Shown: positions 1 to 9,620, counted from the first letter of the stretch. The stretch: 64,000 nt of DNA from Euborellia annulipes (GCA_023213315.1 JAKCPI010022146.1:23667-87666); one strand, 5' to 3'. Notes: generated by a model not told the origin, from the letters alone. Numbers and translations: made by a program.

Positions 1-48
1 ATTAATTATTTTTTAATTGAGAGAAAGGTATTTATAAAATACATCATA

Positions 49-164
49 TCTATTTATATAATTTGCTAATGTTCGTCTGTCTGTCACGCTCTATTTGACC
101 AACTTGCTGTTGGAATTTTGAAACGAAATTTTTTATGTTATGCGAAGCCGGGCGCGACGGCTAG
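49..164 (+). mobile_element. Helitron-like miniature element
   Basis: Starts with TCTATTTATATAA and runs through a GTCTGTCTGTC stretch and a GTTGGAATTTTGAAAC segment. It ends with a small GC hairpin (GCCG/CGGC) followed by CTAG before T. A 5' TC, a 3' hairpin and a CTRR end are the known Helitron signature. A related sequence with the same 5' start, GTCTGTCTC and GTTGGAATTTTGAAAC lies at 46696-46800, so this is a repeat family and not chance. At 116 bp it is non-autonomous. Confidence 0.45.
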
Positions 165-920
165 TAAAATATTATTTTAAGTACACGTACAGTATATTGA
201 TAATTTTTATAGATCTAAAGATAAGTGAGGAAGTGTATATAATTCCCAATAAACGAGATATGAATATTTATTAATTGTCTGAAACGAGTTGCCTGAAAAA
301 TTGCGATTACATGATTAAATAAAATAAAGGGGAGAGTTCGCGCCCAAGTCGGGCGGCAGTGCTGGTAATTTAATTTAATTGTAAAATTGACCAAATAATT
401 TTCGATTGCTGACTGTTAGATTAGTAATTAAATTATAGGAACCCTTTAAAGACACCTTTGTCTTGTCCTGGGCCTACTATCACGATCAAGATCTGTTTAT
501 AAATTAAATTAGCTTTTGTCTTTGTGCATCTGCGTGTCTCTAATGTGTGTGTGTAGCTATATGTAACACCATAGATTGGTCTGTTACCACTTGGGAGGGG
601 CAGCTAGGGACATTACAATCTCTCATGTAATCGGATAATGCCCAACTCCTTATCAGTCTCTTACGGGAGCTACAATTCTCGTCTGAGTTATTGTTCTTGG
701 CTCGGCCTCCACTTGCCATTTGCGGTTACTAAGACAAGAGAGAGTAGAATTTAGAGGCCCCTAAATATTTAAACGACCGAAAATTCTCTTATAATAAAAT
801 GGAGGGATGTTATTACTTTTCGTTTTAATTTTTAATAAAAGTATTGTTTTAATAAAGTTAAAGAAACTGAAAAAATCGCCCACTTGGAAAAATAATTGAA
901 GTAAATGTGGTATTGTATTT
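165..920. other. Non-coding stretch with a higher-complexity island
   Basis: No gene is seen. Around 338-366 there is another small GC hairpin (CGCCC/GGGCG) ending in CTGG before T, which could be a second Helitron-type 3' end. Bases 560-760 are less AT-rich, non-repetitive within the window and have no long open frame. This is the texture expected of an intronic regulatory element, but no specific function can be assigned. Confidence 0.3.
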
Positions 921-1056
921 TATTAAACACTAGGTTATTTGTTTCAAAGATTTTATTAATTAGAAATTAACACTTGATACGTATTTCGACAATTACTTGT
1001 CATTATTAAAAGTGATTACATTCTAATAGGAATCAAGTGTTAAATTTTAATTACTA
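921..1056 (-). mobile_element. Fragment of the AAACACTAGGTT retroelement family
   Basis: Contains AAACACTAGGTTATTTGTTTC followed by ATACGTATTTCGACAATTAC, the same order as in the larger copy at 7295-7797 and the insert at 17920-18082. On the minus strand it reads GTCGAAATACG, the degenerate form of the GAAA-containing motif described for the hammerhead-like loci. It is a partial copy, interpreted as a relic of a Penelope-like or related retroelement. Confidence 0.45.
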
Positions 1057-1061
1057 AAACT

Positions 1062-1230
1062 GCCCCCGAGTTTGGCGTAGTAGGTAGCGTGTCTACCTCC
1101 TATACCAAACGTCGTGGGTTCGGACCCAGGCAGTCCGATGATTTTATTTAAGCCATTTGGATACCAGATGGCTTAAATAGAATAGCCTCAACCCCAAATA
1201 TATATATTAATTACAACGGTTATCGGGGGG

Positions 1231-1275
<45 letters not shown>

Positions 1276-1345
1276 CTAAAGTCTTAAATGGCCTAAGTTG
1301 CCGAAAAGACTGTGTGAATGTGTGTGTGAGTGTTTAATTTGTATA
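1062..1345 (+). mobile_element. tRNA-derived SINE (SINE1 family)
   Basis: The head resembles a tRNA gene with an A-box-like TTGGCGTAGTAGGTAGCG and a B box GGGTTCGGACCC. The body carries GCAGTCCGATGATTTTATTT, a short inverted repeat GCCATTTGGATACC/GATGGC, then CTTAAATGGCCTAAGTTGCC and a TG-rich tail. The same order recurs in more than ten copies on both strands. In this copy the A-rich segment before AAAGTC is replaced by a very long G tract. It is a Pol III-transcribed non-autonomous retroposon, not a functional tRNA gene. Confidence 0.85.
1225..1274. repeat. Poly-G tract (41 consecutive G)
   Basis: A run of 8 G, one A and then 41 G lies inside SINE1 where other copies have TATCGT(A)nGTC. 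It would fold as a G-quadruplex and is a likely site of sequencing or assembly error, so its length should not be trusted. Confidence 0.9.
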
Positions 1346-1668
1346 TTTAATTTGAACCAAAACACAATAATCTTCCACGAATTTTTTATTAAATATATAT
1401 ATTTGTGCTACTCCACATCAAAAAAAAAAAATATATATATAGATCTCTATATTTAATTTTAATTTAATATAAAACTATTTTAGTATTTATTAAAGAGAAT
1501 TTTTCTAAGATCGAATTAAATTTAAAAAAAGTAAAAATGTATCAATTGCTGAACTAAATTTTCCGGAGCTTAGCAACAGGGATTTTTCTAAATAAATATA
1601 AATAAGGACTCTGGCGTTGTTTTATAGAATAGACGCAAAATCTAATAATAAAATGAGTTCTCAACTTT
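1346..1668. other. AT-rich spacer, nothing recognised
   Basis: Contains only AT-rich simple sequence, including ATATAT runs near 1390-1445. No open frame, repeat family or RNA gene is seen. Confidence 0.5.
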
Positions 1669-1832
1669 GAGGCTCTTGAGCTATGGCTCAGAGGTAGAGC
1701 ATTCAAAGGTCGAGGGTTCGCATCCCATCCCAGGGGAAAAATTTATTTCAACTGAATTGACTACCAATCAAGGAATAAATATGGGCGGGGTATAAATTCA
1801 GAAAAAGAACTTAAACAAATTAAAAAAACAAA
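1669..1832 (+). mobile_element. tRNA-derived SINE (SINE2 family)
   Basis: The head is tRNA-like, with A box TGGCTCAGAGGTAGAGCA and B box GGGTTCGCATCCC, but the anticodon-arm region is shortened. The body AAATTTATTTCAACTGAATTG and CTACCAATCAAGGAATAAAT matches a second copy at 46457-46645. The tRNA head differs from SINE1, so this is a separate family. Confidence 0.65.
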
Positions 1833-2530
1833 ACAAAAAAAACTGTAAAGTAGCCTAGGATGGTTGAGTGGGCATCGGGGAAAGCAAAAAAAAAAAAAAA
1901 AAAAGGTGCAGGAAAATTTTCAAAAATAATTTCAAAATATGTGTAAGGCCTCATAGGGGTGTAGCAAAATTGTTTACTAAAAATAAATTAATCTTGTAAA
2001 AGTGGTGCGGGTGGATTATTCAAGACTAGTTGTCTAGTATATTATTTACATATAGATAAAAGATGGAAAAAATGATATAAATTAAGATACACTTTCAAAG
2101 AATGATGAAAGGAAAATAGATTTTTTGTATAATACAGTATATCGCAAAATAAAGAGTGATGTTATTAATTTGAAAATCTTTTCCTTATTCTTTTATTGGG
2201 AACAATAATTTTTCACTGGCGGATATACTTGACCTAAGCCAACTTCGTGTCCCTTATCTCTCTCTGGAAAGGGAACGATCGTGACCAGCTTAGAAATCGA
2301 CCCCAAATAAATAATAGGAGAACTTAGTTATTGAGGGGGCTATAAATTTTAAATTCGTAAGTGATTGATATAGATGAGAGGAAAAATCACTCAAAATTAT
2401 GACACTAAAAAAAAAATAATTTTATATCGTCAACTTCACATCACATGGAAATAAAATAAAATAAATATTTTAAACTGAGATCTCGAGATAACAAGCAATC
2501 GACAGTATTCGCTCACAAGTTAAGTTTTTC
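1833..2530. other. No gene or repeat recognised
   Basis: AT-rich DNA with short homopolymers. A slightly less AT-rich patch at 2205-2310 has no open frame with splice signals that I can defend. Confidence 0.4.
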
Positions 2531-2664
2531 ATTGTTTATAAGAAAATTAAAAACACTAGGTCATAAGTTCCAGTGATTTATTTTATTAAACTTATATAAG
2601 TTTTTTAATAATTGAAACTTTTGACCTAGTGTTTTTTTTTTTTTTAATTTTTCCTATAAACAAT
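2531..2664. mobile_element. Small foldback element (CACTAGGTC family)
   Basis: An imperfect inverted repeat: ATTGTTTATA...AACACTAGGTC on the left pairs with GACCTAGTG...TATAAACAAT on the right. The inner CACTAGGT block is shared with 921-1056, 7295-7797, 7908-8110 and 17920-18082. It has no coding capacity. Confidence 0.6.
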
Positions 2665-4200
2665 ATAGAGTCGATTCTTTATTATCTTAATAATTTTTTA
2701 TCATTTTCTTTTTACCAATTCAATTCAAAATAAAAAAAAACTTTAATTAAATATTCTTAAGGTTTACTTAATTTAAGTAGTATTTATAATTTATAATCAA
2801 TTCAATATGAAGTGAAAATATAAAAACATTTCTAATAGAGAAAATAGCGAAAGTTTTGGTAGGTATCCGTGAGTAATTTCCCTTTTGAGGTAATATTGGT
2901 ATTTCTCTTTATGGGATTTCACGGTTGTATAACTTTATATTATATTTATATTCAAATGATAAAATAAAACATAAACGTGAACTCATCTTTAACCAACAAA
3001 CGTGATTTTATTTAATATTTTTTTAATGGCAAAAAAAAATCTATCAATATAAATAATTTAATTAATTTTTTTTGTAATAAATATAAAAAAATAAATAAAT
3101 AAATTATAAAGAATATGTATGATGTGGTCAGATATTTAATATTTAATAAAATAAATTATTTATTAAAATCAACTTTGGGTCATAAAAAGAAATTTTTGTT
3201 TGAAAAATTATCATAACCAATACCGAATATTTATTTATTTATTTTCGTTAATATTATTCTAATAATAGGACCCGAGGCTAGATTTATATTATTTTTTATT
3301 TCAATAAACTTTTTACAAAAATGAATATCATTCTCAATAAGGAGAAATATTATGTACTGTACACTAACAAAATTTTTTCTGGCATTACTAGGAATTACTA
3401 TAGATAAATAAATATGGAAAATATGGATAAATAAATAAATATGGAAAAACAAAGTGATTAAAAAATATTAGAACAATTATTTCTTGTTGATGGGTTTGTC
3501 AAATAACTAGTGAATATTTAACGATACATGTGATCCAGGCACAATTATTAATATGGTACGAACTGGTAGCCAGTTGATTCAAATAAATATTCATCGCAAT
3601 GCTTGGGATCTGAACTCGAAACTTTTGAGTTTTGAGATTATCCATATTGATATTGGTCACTATCTTTAACTTCTTGGACGCGGATGGGAGGGGGAGGGGG
3701 AATTCCGATTTGTCTAATATTTCTGAATTTGAATAATAGAGTTTAGATGATGGTGGTGTGTTCACGTGTGTTGTGAGTGTATTTAAGCTTTTTTTTTACT
3801 TAATTTAAAATATGAGAATGTTTATATCTGAGAAGAATAAACCAACGAAGAACGTTATTTGCGATTGTGGCACGAAACCATTCAGCCCTTCTTTACTATA
3901 TAAGTATTAAAATTAAATAGGAACTTTTTCCCATAAGCAATTTAATTTTAGTAGGTCTATTCAAAAAAAAGAAGAAAGAAAAAAGTAATGGAAAATAAAA
4001 AGATTTTTCCGGAAGAGAAACAAATTTTGGTCTATAATTTAGAAAGTAGAGTTTTATAATTATAGATTATTTACTAAATTCAAAGTTAACTAATATCAAA
4101 CCAAGCATAATTCCTTCAAACAACATAAATTTCAAAAAAAAAAAAGAAATTAAATTCGAAAGGGTAAAAAATGTAATAATAAAATAAATAATTAGTAGAC
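2665..4200. other. AT-rich non-coding stretch
   Basis: Two open frames on the minus strand (3231-3452 and 3499-3765) have no recognisable domains and AT-driven composition. I regard them as chance frames. A G-rich patch at 3690-3700 is the only compositional feature. Confidence 0.4.
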
Positions 4201-4202
4201 TA

Positions 4203-4489
4203 TTATGGAAGTTTGTAATTATAGACCACATTTTGTATTAATTATTTATTAAAAATATAAATACTGGACAACGTTTCGAATGCTTATACTGCACTCGTTT
4301 TTAACTACTGTGCACTTACTCCGACTCAAGTGAACTAACCTGACACGTATCGGTTAGTTCACTTGAGTCAGAGCAAGTGCACAGTACTTGAAAACGACTG
4401 CAGAATAAGTAGTCAAAACATTCTACAGTATTTATATTTTTAATAAATAATTAATACAAAATGTGGCCTATAATTAAAAACTCCCATAA
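4203..4489. mobile_element. Foldback MITE flanked by TA
   Basis: A near-continuous inverted repeat of about 287 bp. The outer ends TTATGGAAGTTTGTAATTAT and ATAATTAAAAACTCCCATAA are complementary with few mismatches, and the arms continue to the centre (GTGCACTTACTC.../...CAGAGCAAGTGCACAG). A TA dinucleotide abuts each end (4201-4202, 4490-4491), as expected for a Tc1/mariner-type target site. No transposase is present. Confidence 0.7.
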
Positions 4490-4533
4490 TAATAATAAAA
4501 CAAACCACAAAAGCTTTAATAAATAAATAATTT

Positions 4534-4581
4534 TTACTTTCTCTTACCCTAACTATATGAAATATATAGAGAGAAAGTATT
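4534..4581 (+). repeat. Solitary HCE cap hairpin
   Basis: ACTTTCTCTTACCC...ATATATAGAGAGAAAGT folds into the AT-rich cap hairpin that begins every HCE copy. No downstream HCE body follows, so this is a solo end or belongs to a different subfamily with the CCCTA...GAAATATATAG loop, also seen at 30877-30924 and 52336-52395. Confidence 0.6.
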
Positions 4582-4776
4582 GTTAGATATTGAGTGACAA
4601 CTTCACTCCTTTCTTCCACTAGTATTTCTAAGTTTATTTATTTTAAATTAATTAATAACCACGATATTATAATTTTCTTTAGTGGCGATCTAATACGATG
4701 GTCATAAAACAAAACCTTTAAATCTGTTCTAAGTGTTAGAAACAAACAAATTAATACATTTGTATATTTTACTCAC

Positions 4777-4840
4777 TCTTCAGCATGCGTGGGACGTTGT
4801 CTCTATCTCGGAGTTTGGAGTTGTTTGAACCAAATGAGAC
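4777..4840 (-). CDS. Probable internal coding exon, 64 nt, gene unidentified
   Basis: Read on the minus strand, a T-rich tract ending TTTTTGTTGCAG is followed by 64 nt and then AGA/GTGAGTAAAA, so both splice sites match consensus. Only one frame is free of stops. It is phase 0 at the start, leaves one base at the end, and encodes 21 residues including SNNSKLRDRDNVPRM. Base composition is far less AT-rich than the flanks, and the segment is not part of any repeat in the window. I do not recognise the protein. Phase 0 would accept the end of the candidate first exon at 44126-44218, but intervening exons outside my recognition are likely. Confidence 0.6.
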
Positions 4841-5120
4841 CTGCAACAAAAAGAAACATTATTAGTTTATTATACTATATACCGGTGCTTATTGTGAAAT
4901 GTATATAAAGGATTCAAAATGTTCCTTGCGTGTTTATTCATGAACTTATTATTTAATTACTTTAGTTTATATTCTAGAAAATATATATAAGATTCACAAG
5001 CAACTGGATATTGTTCACCTTGAAACTTTTATTTTTTTATAAATAAAATATAGAGTAAGGAAGGATATAGAAATGCAGCCAAAAATAAAACACTCGCAAT
5101 TCCATTTAAATGTACAGAGG

Positions 5121-5149
5121 TTTCGGGTAGTTTATTCACCCATCTTCAG
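5121..5149 (-). ncRNA. Hammerhead-like core motif
   Basis: The minus strand reads CTGAAGA, U, GGGU, loop, ACCC, GAAA, then CCUC. CUGANGA and GAAA are the invariant strands of the hammerhead ribozyme core, and the 4-bp GGGU/ACCC is the expected stem II. CUC fits the NUH cleavage rule. Stem I is weak (CA/UG only) and there is no cis stem III. Confidence 0.35.
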
Positions 5150-5367
5150 TGGACATTTCTAGTGGGAGAGAGTTAAGTCTCTTTGATTATACATAGTTGT
5201 CATTAAATACTACTACGTATTCTATTTAATAAAATAATATGATAATAAATGAGTTTGAAATTTCAATATAATTTACCATCATATTGCTTTATTAAATACT
5301 GGATCAGTCCTTAATGACAACTATGTATAATCAAAGAGACTTGACTCTCTCCCACTAGAAATCTCCA

Positions 5368-5398
5368 CTGAAGATGGGTGAATAAACTTTACTCGAAA
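5368..5398 (+). ncRNA. Hammerhead-like core motif (mirror arm)
   Basis: CTGAAGA, U, GGGU, loop, ACUC, GAAA, CCUC; this is the right-arm copy of the motif at 5121-5149, with one wobble pair in stem II. Its preservation in both arms is due to the inverted duplication, so it is not independent evidence. Confidence 0.33.
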
Positions 5399-6002
5399 CC
5401 TCTGTACATTTAAAGGGAATTGCGAGTGTTTTATTTTTTTGGTTGCCTGCATTCCTATATCCTTCCTCAATATATTTCCACCATTAAATTTCATTAAAGG
5501 TGGATTCACACCTGGACCTCACTTGACTTGAGTTGAGTCCGGTGTAGGGTTGGTCAAATCGATTTCGATTTTAATCGAAAATCGATTTTGAGCTTCGATT
5601 TTCGATTAAAATCGAAATCGATTCAGTGTTTTGAAAAAATCGGAAAAATCGATTTTTGACGGCCGATTTTCGATTTTCGATTTTCCAAGAAAGTGATTTT
5701 AGCGACATGATCTGTCCGTCTGTGTTCAATTTTAAGCTTGAAGGATTTGAGCTATGAGGTTGGAATTTAAGATAGACACCCCCTGGAGCGAGAAAATAAG
5801 CGGTTAATTAAAATTGGCCAAAAAGTACTAGTACTTTACTGAGGTAGTTTTTCAGGTTTTTTTGATTTTCTTAAAAATAGCCTCAACGATTTTGATTAAA
5901 ATTCAAAAATCAATTATTTTTTAGATGCCCTTTAAAATGTATATTCTCATTTTGAAGTACACGTTACTCTTGTATTTCATAGGAAAGATAGGACGAATTT
6001 CA

Positions 6003-6200
6003 GGAGCGTATTTAAGCCATCCGGGAGACCCATGGCTTCCCTCCGAAATTTCCCGAACACCTATTCATATATAGGGATTTCATAAATCAGCGGATATCGT
6101 ATTTGTCTTAGTATGGCAACTTTGGTTCCGCAATAGAAAGTGTGAATGTGTGTCAAGTGAATGTGCGTGTGAAAAAAAGTGTGAATAGTTTTTTTTGTAA
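6003..6200 (+). mobile_element. Degraded SINE1 fragment
   Basis: Retains TATTTAAGCCATC, a following GGCTTCC, GCGGATATCGTA, TATGGCAACTTTGGTTCCG and a TG-rich tail AGTGTGAATGTGTG, in the order of the SINE1 body. The tRNA head is absent. It is more diverged than the full copy 160 bp downstream, so an older insertion. Confidence 0.45.
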
Positions 6201-6362
6201 AAAAAAAAAAAAAAAATTATTTTTTAGAAGACTCTTTAGAATGTCGCTCTCATCTTGAAGTACACTTTACTCTTGTATTTCATAGGAAGATAGGAGAATT
6301 TGTTGCAATGGTAACAAAATATAAATATTTCCCCATGTTTATAAATTTTAATCTTGAATTCA

Positions 6363-6618
6363 GCCCTCGGGGCTTGGTGTAGTGGTTAGCATGCTAACCT
6401 CGTATACCAAAAGTCGCGGATTCGGACCGCAGGTAGTCCGATGATTTTATTTAAGCCATTTGGATACCAAATGGCTAAAATAAGAATGCCTGGACCCCTA
6501 ATATGTGTGCATTATCAATAACGGATATCGTATATCGTAAAAGTCTTAAATGGCCTAAGTTGCCGAGAAGACTGTGTGAATGGTGTGTGAATGAAAAAAA
6601 AGGGTGTTTTAGAAAAAA
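6363..6618 (+). mobile_element. Full-length SINE1 with 13-bp target duplication
   Basis: Head: GCTTGGTGTAGTGGTTAGC (A box) and GATTCGGACC (B box). Body: AGTCCGATGATTTTATTT, GCCATTTGGATACC, CTTAAATGGCCTAAGTTGCC, then a T/A-rich tail. It is flanked by AATCTTGAATTCA at 6350-6362 and 6619-6631, a 13-bp duplication expected for LINE-mediated retroposition. Removing it rejoins the HCE sequence ...AATTTTAATCTTGAATTCAAATG. Confidence 0.9.
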
Positions 6619-7171
6619 AATCTTGAATTCAAATGTACCTTAAGCTTACTGTCGGAACCTAAATATATGTCCACACAAAAATCTGATGTGACAAGTACAG
6701 AACACAACTTTCGCTTACTGAAGATAAGAGAAAGTTGTGCTGTGCGACGAGTCCCACCATATTTTTTGAGAAATATAGAAGCTGATGTTTAGTTCTCTTG
6801 GTTTGTTAAAATTTACGTTATAACGTTAAAACTTAAGTTATAAACACTAAATATGTTATACCATATACAATGTGTTGGTTTTTAAAGAAGTTATAAAGAC
6901 TGAATAAATTGATTTGGGCATCAGTAATGCAACGTTCTATTTTTCTTGTTCCACAAACCGCTTGGAAATCGTAAGCAGAACCTTAAAATCAACTTATGGG
7001 CATAGTGAAAGATTTTTTGTAAAAAAAAATCGAAAATCGATTGAAAATCGATTTTTTTAAGGCAAAAATCGATTTTTTTAAAAATCGATTATTTGGTTTC
7101 GATTTTAAAAATCGAAAATCGAAAATCGATTCAGCCTCCGAATCTACCAACCCTAGTCCGGTGGCGAACCC

Positions 7172-7261
7172 AACCTATGTGTTCCTATGGAGGTGCACAC
7201 ACTGCTGCCGACAACTCTATTTCGGCAGCAGTGTGTGCACCTCCATAGGAATACATAGGTT
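7172..7261. repeat. Long hairpin, 39-bp arms
   Basis: AACCTATGTGTTCCTATGG through GCTGCCG (7172-7210) pairs with 7223-7261 with one mismatch and a 12-nt loop. It is the GC-richest hairpin in this part and probably an end or core of the older element into which the hAT inserted (5500-5544 plus 7156 onward). Confidence 0.75.
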
Positions 7262-7294
7262 ATGAACACACATACAGTAGGTATGAATTATAGT

Positions 7295-7797
7295 TAAATA
7301 TACAAATTAAACACTAGGTTATTTGTTTCAAAGGTTTTATTAATTAAAAATTTACACTTAATACGTATTTCGACAATTACTTGTCAGAAGTGATTACTTT
7401 TAATAAGCCTGTGATGATTCTAAAGTTGACATGTGATTACATTCTAAAGTTATCAAGTCTTCTTCTTCTGTCCTCGCCATTATTAATCCCGCGGTGCGGG
7501 GTCGGCGGACCTTACTCTCCCCCTCCACTCTCTTCTATCCAATGATGTCGTCTCCGACAGGCCAAGCTCGGTCATGTCTCTCTTGACCCGATGAAGCCAA
7601 GTCATCCTAGGTGCTCCTCTGCGTTGTCGTTCTAAAGTTCTTCTAAAGTTGACAAATAATTGTCGAAATACGTATTAAAGGTTAATTTTTAATTAATAAA
7701 CCCTTTGAAACAAATAACCTGGTGTTTAATTTGTATATTAAACTTTAATTTACAAAATGTTTCAACGAGAACCAACTGTCGAAAGTTTAAATCTTAT
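7295..7797. mobile_element. Penelope-like foldback relic (AAACACTAGGTT family), inverted pair
   Basis: The left unit reads AAACACTAGGTTATTTGTTTC then ATACGTATTTCGACAATTAC. The right unit is its inverse (AATTGTCGAAATACGTATT...GAAACAAATAACCTGGTGTTT), followed by TTTACAAAATGTTTCAACG and GAACCAACTGTCGAAAG. The right end matches the insert at 17920-18082, which has a 13-bp target duplication; this argues for a retroelement, not a DNA transposon. A LINE fragment is inserted between the two units. Confidence 0.5.
7483..7632 (-). pseudogene. Non-LTR retrotransposon ORF2 C-terminal fragment
   Basis: The minus-strand frame gives 49 residues then two stops: RRGAPRMTWLHRVKRDMTEL, then GLSE, LDRREWRGRVRSADP. 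This matches the usual C-terminal tail of LINE endonuclease/reverse-transcriptase proteins (pattern RRGRPR.RW...V..D...LGL....A.DR..WR....RADP). A GAAGAAGAA 3' tail follows (plus strand TCTTCTTCTTC, 7458-7470). TTCTAAAGTT is found on both sides (7442-7451; 7630-7639 and 7640-7649), consistent with a target duplication. It is 5'-truncated, as most LINE inserts are. Confidence 0.7.
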
Positions 7798-7807
7798 ATG
7801 AATTTTA

Positions 7808-7909
7808 TATAGGAAATACAAGTTTTGGTTAAGGTTTCGGCCGAAACTAAGATTGAGACCGAAAATCGGTTTCATTTTCGGCTGAAAATATTGTTTCAGT
7901 CGAACCTTA
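7808..7909 (-). mobile_element. Fragment of the GCCGAAACC hAT element
   Basis: ATAGGAAATACAAGTTTTGG, TTTCGGCCGAAACTAAG and CGGCTGAAAATATTG match, in order and in inverse orientation, the left half of the intact element at 35491-35883. It ends at TCGAACCTTA, corresponding to that element's terminus TAGGGTCCGA. No matching second end remains. Confidence 0.6.
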
Positions 7910-8110
7910 ATAATAAATTAAAGTAAACACTAGGTTTAGTTTAAAAAAATGGAGTTTAATTTGGTTTATGTAAATTTCGATGTTAAAACATTTTGTTGTT
8001 TGTAATAAAGTTCTGATGATGATAATTTATGTGTACATCGAAATGTACATAAACCAAATAAAACTTTTTTTAAATTAAACCTAGTGTTTACTTTTAATTA
8101 TTATTAAATT
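7908..8110. mobile_element. Foldback element of the CACTAGGTT family
   Basis: The arms TTAATAATAAATTAAAGTAA ACACTAGG and the inverse CCTAGTGTTTACTTTTAATT pair over about 75 bp. The inner parts GGTTTATGTAAATTTCGATG and CATCGAAATGTACATAAACC also pair. A hammerhead-like motif lies near the centre (8013-8043). There is no coding sequence. Confidence 0.6.
8013..8043 (+). ncRNA. Hammerhead-like core motif
   Basis: CTGATGA, U, GAU, loop, AUC, GAAA, then UGUA. Both invariant core strands are perfect, stem II is only 3 bp, and GUA fits the NUH rule. No convincing stem I is seen, so catalysis is doubtful here. Confidence 0.3.
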
Positions 8111-8930
8111 ATTTTAATTTTAAATCATTGGCTCTTGGACAAGCAAGAAATCTATCTCTGCTCCAATCATTTTTTTGAACTTTTTACATCAACCTCAGAA
8201 CCGCTCAAGCATTAAAAAAAAAAAATATCGAACATTTTTACTAAATTTTTTTAACACATACTCTGTTTATTGTATAAATATCTGTTTTATAAAAAAAAAA
8301 AAAAATTGAATTGCTAATTTCCATCGATCGGTCTGTTATCATTCAACTGGAACAATCTGAATTAAAATGGGGTAAAAAATACGTGAGTTTATTTGAAATC
8401 GGCCAGTCATAAGCGCTTGCTTGCTCCATTTTAATTTATAATTTAATTTCGGGTAAATATTAAGTTTCTTTGAGGTACTTTTTTTCCCCTTGAGGCAATA
8501 CTAAGTTTTTCTCAGTCCAATTATATGACGCAATCGATCTCTCCAGCGCCTTGGAAAACATTTTTTTTTTCTTGCCTTTGACCAAGCAAATAAGTTTTTT
8601 TCTACGCTAAGTTGGCCAACAAGATGGGCGCATTCCTATTTGTCTACGAGAGAGGACTCGAACTAATTCGAAGACGAAAACGCACACACACACAAACGCA
8701 TTTATAATTATATGAAAAAGGTAAGGAAGAAAAGAAGAGAGAAGTAATGATATTTTTTTCTTTTATTTTACTAGAAATTTAGAATGATTCGTTAAAAAAA
8801 AAAGATGAGAAAAAAGATGAAATCTTTCATCTTTGAAAAATTGAAAACCATAATTCATTGTAACTGGAATTTTTATTTGTTTTATAAATAATTAAATAAA
8901 ATTTATTTATATTCTCTTTTTTACTTTCTC
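8111..8930. other. Non-coding stretch
   Basis: AT-rich DNA with a CA repeat at 8681-8697. The segment 8560-8690 is less AT-rich but has no supported open frame. An incomplete HCE cap-like string ACTTTCTCTTGACCTATATA is at 8922-8942. Confidence 0.4.
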
Positions 8931-9620
8931 TTGACCTATATATGAATTTTTTTTTTTATTTAAGGTGCGTCTCTCGGGGTTAATTTTTGGGATTTTCCAC
9001 CTTACAATTTTTAAAATATATACCTCTAATTTTTTTTTAAATTAAACTTTTTAAAAAAATTTACAACTTAAAAAACCCTTTTTTTTTTTTTTTAAAAAAA
9101 AAAATTTTTTTTTTTATATTAATAAAAAAAAAAAAATATATTTTAAAAAAAACGATAACTTTAAATTGAATAAATTAAATTTCTTATTATTAAAAAAAAA
9201 AAAATTTTTTTTTTTTTTAATTAATTAAAAGGAAAGAATAAAATGAAATTTGTTTTTTCTTTTTTTCTAGAGAAAACACTAACCCCCTCTTTTCCCCCCT
9301 AGAGCAACGCCGGCAGAAAAAAGCTTACCAACCACCGCGGGGCGCCTTAAGGAAAGCATTAAAATTAAAAAATATTTTTTTTTTTTACGGATTTCGTATT
9401 CGAATAAAATCTTGCTTAAAAAAATTATTTTTATTTGGAGGGGCCGACCCCCAACCCCAAAATTCTTCAATGAAAGAAACTCGTATACAAAAAAACAGTC
9501 AAATGATATTCGCAACAGGGGATTTGACGAGGGGAAAATTTACTAAAAAAAAAAAAAAAAAAAAAAAAAAATTATGAAAATTTGCCTTTGAGAGGATGCG
9601 GAACTCTTCGGGGCTCAGAA
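8931..9620. repeat. Low-complexity block, sequence quality doubtful
   Basis: Dominated by long A and T homopolymers mixed with odd C-rich and G-rich patches (CCCCCTCTTTTCCCCCC; GGAGGGGCCGACCCCCAACC). The 78-residue minus-strand frame here is compositionally meaningless. The texture resembles uncorrected long-read sequence or collapsed low-complexity repeat, not a gene. Confidence 0.5.

Larger units (their letters stand above)
5057..5468. mobile_element. Foldback element with two hammerhead-like motifs
   Basis: Left arm 5057-5206 and right arm 5311-5468 are near-perfect inverted copies separated by about 104 bp of AT-rich spacer. Each arm contains CTGAAGATGGGTGAATAAAC followed by CGAAACCTC, on the minus strand in the left arm and the plus strand in the right arm. 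Head-to-head copies of one unit carrying this motif fit an inverted pair of Penelope-like terminal repeats better than a DNA transposon, though no target duplication was found. Confidence 0.6.
5690..6765 (+). mobile_element. HCE copy inside the hAT element, interrupted by SINE DNA
   Basis: Begins at the GATTTTAGCGACATGATCTG segment, so the cap hairpin is missing. It continues through GTACTAGTACTTTACTGA and TCAATTATTTTTTAGATG to the 3' hairpin ending GAGTCCCACCATATTTTTT. The GTTGCAATGGTAAC site (6302-6315) is a one-base variant of the X-box. A duplicated internal segment flanks a degraded SINE (6003-6200), and a full SINE1 is inserted at 6363-6618. Confidence 0.7.
5545..7155 (+). mobile_element. 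Non-autonomous hAT-type element with AATCGATTTT subterminal repeats
   Basis: Terminal inverted repeats are TAGGGTTGGT and ACCAACCCTA, flanked by a perfect 8-bp duplication GTCCGGTG (5537-5544, 7156-7163), diagnostic of hAT-type transposition. Both subterminal regions (5555-5690 and 7028-7135) are packed with self-complementary AAAATCGATTTT units. The interior is occupied by an HCE copy that itself contains a SINE1, so no transposase remains. Confidence 0.85.

Noticed and set aside
2205..2310. Minus-strand exon after CCCTTTCCAG
   Set aside because: All frames to the next GT contain stops and the segment would be only 30 nt.
4534..4581. Rho-independent terminator
   Set aside because: The hairpin with T-run is the cap of a dispersed repeat family in eukaryotic DNA, not a bacterial terminator.
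6363..6440. Functional tRNA gene
   Set aside because: A and B boxes are present, but the acceptor stem does not pair and a SINE body and target duplications follow; the same holds for the other SINE heads and for the B-box-like string at 26362.
7028..7265. 74-residue frame beginning KIDFFKAKIDFFK
   Set aside because: It is a translation of the AAAATCGATTTT subterminal repeats of the hAT element.
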